Below are positions 8,720 through 17,427 of a stretch of DNA of 64,000 bases, piece by piece. The stretch spans positions 1-64,000 of the forward strand of contig JAZKHT010000010.1 in the NCBI GenBank assembly GCA_040385245.1, written 5' to 3'. Below the pieces are notes generated by a model. That model saw only the letters and a program-made list of their open reading frames with translations, had not been told where the DNA came from and made no database searches. Each line of letters starts with the position of its first letter. Position 1 is the first letter of the stretch. The position numbers and the translations under genes were made by a program. Source of the DNA: JAZKHT01 sp040385245 (GTDB taxonomy: Bacteria > Pseudomonadota > Alphaproteobacteria > Rhodobacterales > Rhodobacteraceae).

Positions 8720-9664
8720 ATGAAACAGACACTGCGACTGATTTCGTTGGCGACTGCCCTTGCCCTGTCGTCGGGGGCGGCCACGGCACAGGTTGATTCG
8801 GAAGACCCGATCAAACTGACACTGCACGACTGGACCGGCCAGTTCATCACCACCAACATCATGGCGGCGGTGCTGGAAGAGGCGGGATATAACGTCGAAC
8901 TGGTGCAGGCCGATTACCTTGCGCAGTTTTCGGGCATCGAGTCCGGCGATCTGCACGTTGCGATGGAATTGTGGGCGACCACTGCCGCCGATGCAATGAA
9001 CGCCTCGATCGCCACCGGCAACACCGTCAGCTTTGGCGAGACGGGGATGCAGGCGAAAGAGGAATGGTGGTATCCGCTGTACATGAAGGAAAAATGCCCT
9101 GGTCTGCCGGATTGGAAGGCGCTGAACGACTGTGCAGAGTTGTTCGCCACCGCCGAAACCGCGCCAAAGGGGCGCTATCTGGGTGGCCCGGTCACATGGG
9201 GCGGCTATGATGAAGAGCGGATCGCCGCGCTTGGCCTGAACTACGAGGTGATCCACGCAGGCACCGATGCGGCGATGTTCGCCGAGTTGGAAAGCGCCTA
9301 TCAACGCAAAGACCCGATCCTGCTGTGGATATACGCCCCGCACTGGGCGCCGATCAAATACGAAGGCGAATGGGTCGAATTCCCGGCTTATACCCCTGAA
9401 TGTTACACCGATCCGGCGGCAGGCGAAAATCCCGCCGCGGCGTATGACTGTGGCAAGCCCACAGGGCCGGTCTACAAGGCAGGCTGGGCCGGACTCGAAG
9501 GCAAGTGGCCGGGTGCGGCCAAGGCGATCAAGGCATTCACCATCACGAACGAAGAAATGGGCGCGATGGTCGGCAAGGTGGACGTCGAAGGCATCCCGCT
9601 GGAAGATGTCGTTGATGAATGGATGACCACCAACGAGGCCGTCTGGACCAAGTGGATCGAGTGA
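8720..9664 (+). CDS. Periplasmic binding protein of quaternary-amine ABC importer (ProX/TmoX-like)
   Basis: 314 residues with a Sec signal peptide of about 26 residues ending ATAQVD. It binds a methylated amine (glycine betaine, choline, proline betaine or TMAO) and delivers it to the adjacent permease. The mature protein is rich in the aromatic residues that build quaternary-ammonium cages: HDWTGQF, MELWATT, KEEWWYPLY and WIYAPHWAP. The start at 8720 is chosen because the signal peptide begins there and AGAGG precedes it. The next two genes encode the ATPase and a double-length permease, an arrangement I recall for the TmoXVW TMAO system of Ruegeria. The ligand cannot be decided from sequence. 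Confidence 0.88.
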   Translation: MKQTLRLISLATALALSSGAATAQVDSEDPIKLTLHDWTGQFITTNIMAAVLEEAGYNVELVQADYLAQFSGIESGDLHVAMELWATTAADAMNASIATGNTVSFGETGMQAKEEWWYPLYMKEKCPGLPDWKALNDCAELFATAETAPKGRYLGGPVTWGGYDEERIAALGLNYEVIHAGTDAAMFAELESAYQRKDPILLWIYAPHWAPIKYEGEWVEFPAYTPECYTDPAAGENPAAAYDCGKPTGPVYKAGWAGLEGKWPGAAKAIKAFTITNEEMGAMVGKVDVEGIPLEDVVDEWMTTNEAVWTKWIE

Positions 9665-9733
9665 TGTCAACGTGGCGGGGCAGGGTCAGCCTGTCCCGCC
9701 ATCTTTCCCGGACATGCCCCAGCGGACGCAAAC

Positions 9734-10756
9734 ATGAACCAACGCCCTGTGAAACTTGCCTGTCGGCAGGTCTGGAAGATTTACGGCCCGCACCCCGAAC
9801 GGCTTTTGGCAGGCGGCAAGACCCCTTCCTTGGAAGACATCCGCCGCTCTGACCATGTTGGTGCCGTTCGCGATGTGACGCTGGACGTGCGCGAGGGCGA
9901 AATCTTCGTCATCATGGGCCTGTCCGGTTCTGGGAAATCGACGCTGGTGCGGTGCCTGTCGCGATTGATCGAACCCTCGGGCGGGCAAATCCTGTTCAAC
10001 GGGCAGGACCTGTTGACAGCAAGCGCTGCCGAGATGATCGAAATTCGCCGCCACCGGATGGGTATGGTGTTTCAGCATTTCGCCCTGTTGCCGCATTTGA
10101 CGGTGCTGCAAAACGTCGCTTTCCCCTTGGAAGTGCAGGGCATCGGACGTGAGGTGAGAGAGGCGCGCGCGCGCGAAGTGACGGCATTGGTGGGCTTGCA
10201 AGGCCGCGAGGATTATTTTCCCCGTCAGTTGTCAGGTGGTCAGCAACAACGTGTCGGCATCGCCCGGTCCCTGGCGGTTGAGCCGGAATTGTGGTTTCTG
10301 GACGAACCCTTTTCGGCGCTTGATCCGCTGATCCGCCGTGAAATGCAGGATGAATTCCTGCGCATCCAGAACCAGTTGCACAAGACGATTGTGTTCATCA
10401 CCCATGATTTTGACGAGGCTATCCGTCTGGCGGACCGTATTGCCATCATGAAGGACGGTGCAGTCGTGCAGATCGCCACACCCGAAGAATTGGTGCTGGC
10501 CCCTGCGGATGACTATGTCGCGGCGTTCACGGCGCATGTCCCGCGCGCCAAGGTCGTGACCATCGGGCGCATCATGACGCCGGGGGCCGCCGCAGAAGTT
10601 GCGGGTCAGGTTCCAGCCTCTGCCCGGGTCGAGGATGTGGCCGACCGGATCGAGGCCGCAGATCTGCCCCACGCCGTGACCGACGCGCAGGGGCAGGTCA
10701 TCGGCCATATTGGCGCGCGTGCGGTCATCGATGTGCTGATCGGGCGGGGCAAGTGA
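9734..10756 (+). CDS. ATP-binding protein of quaternary-amine importer (ProV/TmoV-like)
   Basis: 340-residue cytoplasmic ATPase. Walker A is GLSGSGKST near residue 60, the ABC signature is LSGGQQQRVGIARSL near 160-174, Walker B is WFLDEPFSALD and the switch histidine is in FITHDFDEA. The N-terminal extension YGPHPERLLAGGKTPSLEDI is typical of the ProV/OpuAA group. The C-terminal 90 residues form a reduced CBS-like region (TIGRIMTPGAAAEVAG...), which in this family can respond to ionic strength. Its TGA overlaps the ATG of the permease by one base. Confidence 0.92.
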   Translation: MNQRPVKLACRQVWKIYGPHPERLLAGGKTPSLEDIRRSDHVGAVRDVTLDVREGEIFVIMGLSGSGKSTLVRCLSRLIEPSGGQILFNGQDLLTASAAEMIEIRRHRMGMVFQHFALLPHLTVLQNVAFPLEVQGIGREVREARAREVTALVGLQGREDYFPRQLSGGQQQRVGIARSLAVEPELWFLDEPFSALDPLIRREMQDEFLRIQNQLHKTIVFITHDFDEAIRLADRIAIMKDGAVVQIATPEELVLAPADDYVAAFTAHVPRAKVVTIGRIMTPGAAAEVAGQVPASARVEDVADRIEAADLPHAVTDAQGQVIGHIGARAVIDVLIGRGK

Positions 10757-12723
10757 TGCGCGCGCGTGCCGTTCTGTGGCCGGGTCTGTTTCTTGCCAGT
10801 CTGATCCTTGCATTGCTGTCGCAACGGTTGCCCGGCTGGATGCTGTTGCCACCGGAAACCATCCTGATCGATATGGCCGGGGCGGTCAGCGCGGCGATGC
10901 GCTGGCTGGTCGAAGACGCAACCTTTGGTCTGTTCACCGTGAAAGAAGCCACCCGCGCCATCGCCGCTGTGGTCGAGGTACCGTACGAGGCGGCGCGCAT
11001 CCTGCTGGTTGATGGCATCACCGAAGGGCGTGGTCGCCGCGCAACCACCATTGTGCCGCCGATTTCATGGATCGCGGTGGTCGCGGGAATGGTGGCGCTG
11101 GGGGTTTATGCGCGCAATATCTGGCTGGGTCTGCTGGTGGGGGCGCTGTTCCTGTATCTGGCGGTATTCGGTCAGTGGGAAAGTGCGATGACCACGCTGG
11201 CGTCCATTCTGATCGCGGTGCCCTTGGGCGTTGTGGGCGGTCTGGGTTTGGGGATTGCCGCGTTTCTGTCGCCGGGTTTCAACCGGCTGCAATCGCCCGT
11301 CCTTGACCTGATGCAGACGGTGCCGACCTTTGCTTATCTTGTGCCGATCCTGTTCCTGTTCGGCTTTGGCCCGGTGGCGGCGCTGATTGCCACGGTGATC
11401 TACGCCATGCCGCCCATGGTGCGGATCACGACGTTGGCGCTGCGGTCCATTCCGCCGGAATTGCAGGAATTCGGGCGCATGGTTGGCTGCACACCTGCCC
11501 AGCAGATGCGCAAGGTTTTGCTGCCTGTGGCGTTGCCCGACCTGATGGTCGGGGTCAATCAGGTGATTATGCTGTCGTTGAACATGGTGATCATCGCGTC
11601 GATGATCGGGGCGGGGGGCCTTGGGTTTGATGTGCTGAACGCGCTGCGCCGCCTGGATATCGGCGGCGGGGTCGAGGCGGGACTGGCTATCACAGCGCTT
11701 GCCGTGGCGCTGGACCGGCTGTCGCAAGCCTTGGCACAACGGTCAGGGCAGGCGGTCGCCGTGCAGGGATCATGGGCGAAGCGCCATCCCAAGACCGTCG
11801 CGGTACTGGCGTTGATTGCGGTGACGGGCGGGATCGGGCTGATCCTGCCATGGGTTCAGACCTATCCAAAAGAGGCGATGCTTTCGACCAAGAGCTTTTG
11901 GTCCGATCTGGTCGAATATGTGAACGTCAATTATTTCGACCAGATCGAGGCGTTCAAGAATGCCATTCTGATCAATCTGTTGCTGCCGATCAAACGGTTC
12001 CTGCTGACGCTGCCCTGGCCGTGGGTTCTGCTGCTGGTCACCTTGGCCGGGTGGCAGTTGGGGCGCGCAAAGCTGGCCATTCTGTGCCTTGCACTGGGGT
12101 TGTTCATCGTCGCCACCGGATTATGGGAGCAGGCGGTGACCACGGTCTATCTGTGCGGTATCTCTGTCGTCATCGCGGCGTTGATCGGTGTGCCGATGGG
12201 GATTTGGGCCGCGGGGTCCGAAACTGCAGGCAGGGTGATCGGGGCGTTTATCGACACGCTGCAAACGCTGCCCAGCTTTGTCTATCTGATCCCGGTGATC
12301 ATGCTGTTCCGGGTCGGTGACTTCGCTGCGATGATTGCGGTTGTGCTCTATGCCCTTGCCCCTGCCGTCCGCTATACCGCGCACGGTTTGCGTTCGGTCC
12401 AACCAGATCTGGTCGAGGCAGGGATCGTCTGCGGCTGCACAAGGTGGCAAGTGTTGACGCGCATCCGCCTGCCCATGGCGATGCCAGATATCCTGCTGGG
12501 CGTGAATCAGACCATCATGCTGGCGCTGTCGATGCTGGTCATCACCGCATTGGTCGGCACCCGCGATCTTGGACAAGAGGTTTACGCAGCCCTTGCCACT
12601 GCCGATGTGGGTCGAGGTGTGGTGGCCGGACTGGCCGTTGCGGCGATTGCGATAATCGCAGATCGTATCATCAATGCCGCCAGCGCGCGCGCACGGGCGC
12701 GACTGGGCCTGTCCGGCGAATGA
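10756..12723 (+). CDS. Double-length permease of quaternary-amine importer (fused ProW-like halves)
   Basis: 655-residue inner-membrane protein built from two homologous permease units in one chain. The first cytoplasmic EAA-type loop is EFGRMVGCTPAQQMRKVLLP near residues 237-256, followed by LPDLMVGVNQVIMLSLNM. The second is EAGIVCGCTRWQVLTRIRLP near 555-574, followed by MPDILLGVNQTIMLALSM. Most ProW proteins are about 300-400 residues and work as homodimers, so this chain supplies the whole transmembrane dimer. ATG 10756 forms TGATG with the previous stop. Confidence 0.9.
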   Translation: MRARAVLWPGLFLASLILALLSQRLPGWMLLPPETILIDMAGAVSAAMRWLVEDATFGLFTVKEATRAIAAVVEVPYEAARILLVDGITEGRGRRATTIVPPISWIAVVAGMVALGVYARNIWLGLLVGALFLYLAVFGQWESAMTTLASILIAVPLGVVGGLGLGIAAFLSPGFNRLQSPVLDLMQTVPTFAYLVPILFLFGFGPVAALIATVIYAMPPMVRITTLALRSIPPELQEFGRMVGCTPAQQMRKVLLPVALPDLMVGVNQVIMLSLNMVIIASMIGAGGLGFDVLNALRRLDIGGGVEAGLAITALAVALDRLSQALAQRSGQAVAVQGSWAKRHPKTVAVLALIAVTGGIGLILPWVQTYPKEAMLSTKSFWSDLVEYVNVNYFDQIEAFKNAILINLLLPIKRFLLTLPWPWVLLLVTLAGWQLGRAKLAILCLALGLFIVATGLWEQAVTTVYLCGISVVIAALIGVPMGIWAAGSETAGRVIGAFIDTLQTLPSFVYLIPVIMLFRVGDFAAMIAVVLYALAPAVRYTAHGLRSVQPDLVEAGIVCGCTRWQVLTRIRLPMAMPDILLGVNQTIMLALSMLVITALVGTRDLGQEVYAALATADVGRGVVAGLAVAAIAIIADRIINAASARARARLGLSGE

Positions 12724-12739
12724 CCGATCAGGGGGCGGA

Positions 12740-13327
12740 TCACCCGCAGTAAGGGTTTTTCGCGCCCCGATCTTCGGACAGACTTTGTTGGCGGCGCGTC
12801 ACCAGATGTTCAATCGCATCGGCCAGATGGATTTCTGTGATGTTGTAATCCCCCCGCGCCACGCGGATGCGATGCGCCTCGATCATGACATCGGCGTGGG
12901 TGCATCCGGTCGGCGGGATGAACCGATAGGACGCAAGTTCGATAAGCAATCCCATCGGGTCTTCGAAATAGATCGAATCCATGAAACCGCGATCCTTGAC
13001 GCCCGAATGGCTGATGCCGCGTTCATCCAGCCGCGTCACCGCCTGGCGAAAGGTCGCATTGCTGACGTTGAACGCCAGATGATGCACGCACCCCGGTTCG
13101 GTTGGTGTGCGGCGCGGGTCGGGCTTTCGCGTCTCGTTCGTGAAGATGGTGATCAGCCGCCCATCGCCGGGATCAAAGTAGAGATGCCCCTCCTCCGGTC
13201 GGTCAAGGTTTGGTTGATCAAAGATGAAAGGCATACCCAGCACGCCTTCCCAGAAATCAATCGAGGTCTGCCGGTCGGCGCCGACCAAGGTAATGTGGTG
13301 AACCCCCTGTGTTTGCAGCTTTCTCAT
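12740..13327 (-). CDS. Glyoxalase/extradiol-dioxygenase-fold (VOC) protein
   Basis: 195-residue VOC-fold metalloprotein. Putative metal ligands are the histidine in GVHHITLVG near the start, the histidine in CVHHLAFNVSN and the glutamate in DPMGLLIELASYRF. These are the H-H-E pattern of ring-cleaving dioxygenase-like members. The reaction is unknown. The ATG at 13327 lies seven bases after the stop of the universal stress protein gene on the same strand, so the two are likely cotranscribed. An in-frame start at 13384 would lie inside that upstream gene. Confidence 0.82.
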   Translation of the reverse strand: MRKLQTQGVHHITLVGADRQTSIDFWEGVLGMPFIFDQPNLDRPEEGHLYFDPGDGRLITIFTNETRKPDPRRTPTEPGCVHHLAFNVSNATFRQAVTRLDERGISHSGVKDRGFMDSIYFEDPMGLLIELASYRFIPPTGCTHADVMIEAHRIRVARGDYNITEIHLADAIEHLVTRRQQSLSEDRGAKNPYCG

Positions 13328-13334
13328 GCGGGCT

Positions 13335-13808
13335 TCACACTGTGGTTGTGGACTTTGCAAAAAGAACTTCGTCGGTGATTTCAAGCTGCGCCACCAGCAG
13401 GCTGCACTCCAGACTGTCGGTCAGGGACGTGGTGACAGACCCGCGCAACCAGCGCGCCATCAATCCCTGTTTGTGATGCCCGACAACGACCAGATCGGCG
13501 GCAACCTCTTTGGCGATGGCGGTGATCCGTTCGGCGGGCTGGCCGGTTTCCAGACGCGCGTCGGGGGTCAGACCCATGCGGATTAGGCGTTCCACACCTT
13601 CGTCCAGAATTTTCTGATAATCACCGATTTCGAACATCGGGACATAGGCCCCGCCCGAAGATGCCGCCAAATTGACGCCGATCGACGGGTCAAGGACCGC
13701 CATCAACACCACGCGCGATCCGCAGATCTGGGCCAGGCGCGCCCCTTCGCGCAGGGCAAGGCGCCCCTCGCGGGTTCCGTCATAGGCAAGCAGGATGGTG
13801 TGATACAT
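13335..13808 (-). CDS. Universal stress protein (UspA family)
   Basis: 157-residue cytosolic USP domain: N-terminal strand YHTILLAYDGTREGRLALREG and C-terminal VVVGHHKQGLMARWLRGSVT. The usual ATP-binding signature is G-x2-G-x9-G-S/T. Here the second glycine is replaced by lysine (GHHK), so nucleotide binding may be weak or altered. The ATG at 13808 begins the conserved strand. It is the first gene of a probable leftward pair with the VOC gene and is divergent from the DUF2383 gene. USP and DUF2383 (PA2169-type) genes are commonly low-oxygen or stress induced in other proteobacteria. Confidence 0.9.
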   Translation of the reverse strand: MYHTILLAYDGTREGRLALREGARLAQICGSRVVLMAVLDPSIGVNLAASSGGAYVPMFEIGDYQKILDEGVERLIRMGLTPDARLETGQPAERITAIAKEVAADLVVVGHHKQGLMARWLRGSVTTSLTDSLECSLLVAQLEITDEVLFAKSTTTV

Positions 13809-13970
13809 GGTGGCCCCTAACCTGTTATTTTGGTAGAAGACATTCATCTATCGTATGCCAGTTGCCCCAAATTCGCAATCGTCCCGCCAATCCGCAATAC
13901 GGGCATCCCGGAACCTTGGCGACGCTGCGGGATTATCAGATCATGAACTTCATGCAGGATGGAAATCGCA

Positions 13971-14453
13971 ATGCTTACACCTGAAAACGCGCGCGTGATC
14001 CTGGCAGAGGCCACAAGCGAAACCGAAGGAATGGGATCAGGTGCGGCCGCCGCCGTCGCGGCACTGCATACCCGCACGCTGGATGCGCTGGCGGGATATG
14101 TCAGGATGGTCGAAAAGGCAGAGCCGGAGTTTCGCCCCACCGCCGAGCGCTTTCGCGATCTGCATGCCCGCCACGCCGACCAACTTGCCGTCATTCTGGC
14201 TGCCATGGGCGGGCATCCCGAAGAAGATGGGTCCATTATGGGGACGATCAACGAAACCGTCGTCAGCCTGCGCGCCTTTTTCGACGAAATCGACGAGGAC
14301 GTGATGGACAACGTCCGCAGCGGCGAAGACCACGTTCTGCACGCCTTTGACGGCGCGTTGGAAGAAGGTCTTGCCGACCCTGACCAGACCACCATCGCGT
14401 TCATGCGAGATGAGTTGCAGGCCCTGTTGGACGACACGCGCCATCTGGACTAG
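13971..14453 (+). CDS. DUF2383/PA2169-type four-helix-bundle protein
   Basis: About 160 residues, all helical and acidic, resembling the ferritin-like PA2169 family: LHTRTLDALAGYVRMVEKAE, RFRDLHARHADQLAVIL, GTINETVVSLRAFFDEIDED and GEDHVLHAFDGALEEGL. No complete di-iron ExxH pair is certain by eye. The function is unknown; the Pseudomonas relative is associated with anaerobic stress. ATG 13971 and ATG 13959 are both possible starts. It ends three bases before the convergent ppsA stop. Confidence 0.82.
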   Translation: MLTPENARVILAEATSETEGMGSGAAAAVAALHTRTLDALAGYVRMVEKAEPEFRPTAERFRDLHARHADQLAVILAAMGGHPEEDGSIMGTINETVVSLRAFFDEIDEDVMDNVRSGEDHVLHAFDGALEEGLADPDQTTIAFMRDELQALLDDTRHLD

Positions 14454-14456
14454 GGG

Positions 14457-16835
14457 TCAGCCAGCCTCGGCCTCGGCCACGTGGCGTTTTACGGCGGCAA
14501 AACTGTCTGGCGTGACAGAGATGGAATCGATTCCCGCCCGCACCAACAGTAGGGCAAAGGCCGGATCGTTGGACGGGGCCTGACCACACAGCCCCACCTT
14601 GGCCCCAGCCGCATGGGCCCGCGCAATCAGCGTTTCGATCATCCAAAGCACGGCGGGGTTTGATTCGTCAAACAGGGCCGCCAGTTGATCGGAATCGCGG
14701 TCGATTCCCAGTGTCAGTTGCGTCAGATCGTTTGATCCGATCGAAAATCCGTCGAACCGTTTGGCGAATTCGTCGGCCAGAATCACGTTCGACGGAACCT
14801 CGCCCATCACATAGACCTCAAGCCCGTCCTTGCCCCGTTCCAGCCCCTGTTCGGCCATCACCGCCAGAACGCGGTCAGCTTCGTCCGGGGTGCGGCAAAA
14901 CGGGATCATCACCACAACGTTGTCAAAGCCCATGACCTCGCGCAGATGCCGGATTGCCCGACATTCCAGGACGAACCCGTCGCGGTAACGATCTGAATAA
15001 TAGCGCGATGCCCCCCGGAACCCGATCATCGGGTTTTCCTCTTCCGGTTCAAAATCGCGCCCGCCCAGCAGTTCGGCGTATTCGTTGGTTTTGAAATCGC
15101 TCATCCGGACGATCACCGGTTTCGGCCAGACGGCCGCCGCGATGCGGGACAGTCCTCGCGCCAGCCGGTCGACAAAATAGTCGCCCTTCTGCGCAAACCC
15201 TGCCGTCATCGCGGTGATGCGGTCCTTGACGGCTTGATCTGTCAGGCTGTCGAACCGTACCAGCGCCATGGGATGAACCTGCACGGCGGTGTTCACCACA
15301 AACTCCATTCGCGCCAGCCCGACGCCATCGGCTGGCAGCCGCCACCACCGAAAGGCCGCCGCAGGGTTGGCAAGATTCAGCATGATCTTCGTCCGGGTTG
15401 CGGGCAGGGCGTCCAGCCGGATATCCGTCACTTCGATCTGGGCGATGCCGTCATGCACCAACCCGACATCGCCCCCCGTGCAACTGACGGTAACATCCTG
15501 CCCATCGTGCAGCACATGCGTGGCATTGGCGGTACCCACAACGGCGGGCAGGCCCAGTTCGCGACTGACAATGGCCGCGTGCGAGGTGCGCCCCCCGTGG
15601 TCGGTGATGATCGCCGCTGCGCGTTTCATGATCGGCACCCAATCCGGGTCGGTGGTTGAGGTGACAAGGATCGAGCCGTCCACGAACTTGCCGATATCCC
15701 GCGCGCTTTCGATCAGGCAGACGCGCCCGGCGGCGGCGGCGCTGCCCACGCTTAAGCCAGTTGCCACGACCGGCCCTGCGTTCAGCACGGCGTGGGATTT
15801 CAGCGCGCCAACATCCAGCCGCGACTGCACGGTTTCGGGCCGGGCCTGCACGATATACAGCCTACCCGTGCCGCCATCGCGGGCCCATTCCATATCCATC
15901 GGCTGGCCATAGTGCCGCTCGATGGTGACGGCCATGCGCGCCAACTCCAGAATCTCGGCATCCGACAGCACAAAGGACGCGCGTTCCGCCTTGGATGTCG
16001 GGACGTTGCGCGTGGTGCCACCGTCGCCGTAGATCATCTTGATCGCCTTTGCGCCGCAGGCCTTTTCGACGATGGGCACCAGATTGGTACGATCGAGAAG
16101 CGGCTTGAACACCATATACTCATCGGGATCGACTGCGCCCTGAACGACGTTTTCGCCCAAGCCCCAGGCGGCATTGATCAACACGGTCTTGTCAAAGCCT
16201 GACTCGGTGTCGATGGAAAACATCACGCCCGACCCGCCCTTGTCGGACCGCACCATCTGCTGCACGCCAATGGACAGGGCGACCTTGCTGACATCAAAGC
16301 CCTTCACCTTGCGATAGGTGATTGCCCGGTCCGTGAACAGCGACGCATAGCACCGCCTGCACGCCTGCATCAGCGCGGCGGCACCGCGCACGTTCAGAAA
16401 GGTTTCCTGCTGTCCGGCAAAGCTGGCATCGGGCAGGTCTTCGGCTGTTGCCGAAGATCGCACCGCCACCGGAACATCGACAACACCAGCGCGCTGCCCG
16501 AGTTCTGCATAGGCGGCAAGGATGGCCTCCTTCGTTTCATCCGAGAATTCACCTGCCGTCATCGCACCTCGGATCGCAGTTCCCGCCTCGGCAAGGGTCA
16601 AGCGGCCTGCGTCCAGCCGCGCCATGGTGTCGGCAATCAGCCCGTCCAGCCGGTTCTGCGTCAGGTAGTTGCGAAACGCCTGCGCCGTGGTGGCAAAGCC
16701 GGGCGGGACCGCGATACCCTGCGCGCCCAACTGGCGGGTCATCTCGCCCAAAGAGCTGTTCTTGCCTCCGACCAAGGCCACATCGCCGCGCGACAGCGCC
16801 TCGAACCATATCACATCGATTGCGGTCTTGGTCAT
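14457..16835 (-). CDS. ppsA: Phosphoenolpyruvate synthase
   Basis: 792 residues, the same length as the E. coli enzyme. It converts pyruvate, ATP and water to PEP, AMP and phosphate for gluconeogenesis. The N-terminal ATP-grasp-like domain opens with VALVGGKNSSLGEM. The phosphohistidine swivelling domain has DHGGRTSHAAIVSRELGLP (catalytic His in TSHAA) and the C-terminal barrel has KVGLCGQAPSNDP with the catalytic cysteine. It lets growth on C2/C3 substrates, including oxaloacetate-derived carbon from the nearby glyoxylate pathway, supply sugars. An FNR/Dnr-like box lies about 70 bases upstream of its start, so oxygen- or redox-dependent control is likely. Confidence 0.96.
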   Translation of the reverse strand: MTKTAIDVIWFEALSRGDVALVGGKNSSLGEMTRQLGAQGIAVPPGFATTAQAFRNYLTQNRLDGLIADTMARLDAGRLTLAEAGTAIRGAMTAGEFSDETKEAILAAYAELGQRAGVVDVPVAVRSSATAEDLPDASFAGQQETFLNVRGAAALMQACRRCYASLFTDRAITYRKVKGFDVSKVALSIGVQQMVRSDKGGSGVMFSIDTESGFDKTVLINAAWGLGENVVQGAVDPDEYMVFKPLLDRTNLVPIVEKACGAKAIKMIYGDGGTTRNVPTSKAERASFVLSDAEILELARMAVTIERHYGQPMDMEWARDGGTGRLYIVQARPETVQSRLDVGALKSHAVLNAGPVVATGLSVGSAAAAGRVCLIESARDIGKFVDGSILVTSTTDPDWVPIMKRAAAIITDHGGRTSHAAIVSRELGLPAVVGTANATHVLHDGQDVTVSCTGGDVGLVHDGIAQIEVTDIRLDALPATRTKIMLNLANPAAAFRWWRLPADGVGLARMEFVVNTAVQVHPMALVRFDSLTDQAVKDRITAMTAGFAQKGDYFVDRLARGLSRIAAAVWPKPVIVRMSDFKTNEYAELLGGRDFEPEEENPMIGFRGASRYYSDRYRDGFVLECRAIRHLREVMGFDNVVVMIPFCRTPDEADRVLAVMAEQGLERGKDGLEVYVMGEVPSNVILADEFAKRFDGFSIGSNDLTQLTLGIDRDSDQLAALFDESNPAVLWMIETLIARAHAAGAKVGLCGQAPSNDPAFALLLVRAGIDSISVTPDSFAAVKRHVAEAEAG

Positions 16836-16899
16836 CTTGCCCCCTGCGGTCTGCGGTTTCGCAATGCAGGCAGGCTAGCGCCAAAGCGCAGGACGCGAA

Positions 16900-16913
16900 T
16901 TGATCCGGGTCAA
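16900..16913. promoter_or_regulatory. FNR/Dnr-type box between ppsA and a hypothetical gene
   Basis: TTGAT-CCGG-GTCAA matches the FNR/Anr/Dnr consensus TTGAY-N4-RTCAA at all defined positions. It is centred about 71 bases upstream of the ppsA start and about 62 bases upstream of the ATG at 16969, so it can serve either divergent promoter. Which family member binds cannot be told from the site. Confidence 0.68.
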
Positions 16914-16968
16914 GGCGCAGCATCGATGTATGCGCCATAGTTCCCAGAATGAGCAAGAAGGTGATCCA

Positions 16969-17325
16969 ATGACAGCCACGATAAATGCCCTGCTCGACCG
17001 TGCAAGCGCCGCCAGGACTTTGGATGCGGGCCTGTTGCACGACGTTGCAAATGCCCTGCGCCCGATCTTTCCCAAAGCGCCCAATCTGCCCGAGGCGCTG
17101 TCCGATCCGACCGAGGCAGTGCTGCATCTGATAGACCGCTGCCTGCCGACATGGACCATATCCCTGACAGGCAAGGCGATTGAACCGGATGGTCATTGGC
17201 GCTGTTATCTGCGGGAAACCACGGGTCGCGACGATGATGCCGTGATCGGCCACGGTCAGGCGCCCGTTGTGACCCTGGCGCTTTTGCAGGCCCTGCTGCG
17301 CGTGGCGGTGGTCAAAGCGGGGTAA
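16969..17325 (+). CDS. Hypothetical protein, divergent from ppsA
   Basis: 118-residue soluble protein with no recognised domain. The C-terminal half, GHWRCYLRETTGRDDDAVIG followed by GQAPVVTLALLQALLRV, looks like a small conserved alphaproteobacterial family that I cannot name. AGAAGG lies before ATG 16969, supporting this start over an in-frame start at 16900. The FNR-like box upstream suggests low-oxygen expression together with or opposite to ppsA. Confidence 0.7.
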   Translation: MTATINALLDRASAARTLDAGLLHDVANALRPIFPKAPNLPEALSDPTEAVLHLIDRCLPTWTISLTGKAIEPDGHWRCYLRETTGRDDDAVIGHGQAPVVTLALLQALLRVAVVKAG

Positions 17326-17373
17326 ACCCAAAGACGCACAGCGGTCCTTGGGACGCGTGACGTTTCACAAATG

Positions 17374-17405
17374 AAAACTCCGGCCAACTTGCGTTGGGCC
17401 GGAGT
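17374..17405 (-). terminator. Terminator of the VPLPA-CTERM gene
   Basis: ACTCCGGCC at 17377-17385 pairs with GGCCGGAGT at 17397-17405, extended by AAC/GTT with one bulged base. Read leftwards the stem ends in a run of T (AAAA at 17374-17377 on the plus strand). Confidence 0.82.
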
Positions 17406-17427
17406 GAACTTCGTCGGATTATTGGTT

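Noticed and set aside
8552..9670. Minus-strand frame antisense to the importer's binding-protein gene
   Set aside because: The plus strand has a signal peptide, ribosome binding site and family motifs; the antisense frame has none.
13882..13898. TTGCC...CGCAA inverted repeat in the usp/DUF2383 spacer as an FNR box
   Set aside because: It lacks the TTGAY/RTCAA half-sites; only a weak, differently spaced repeat.
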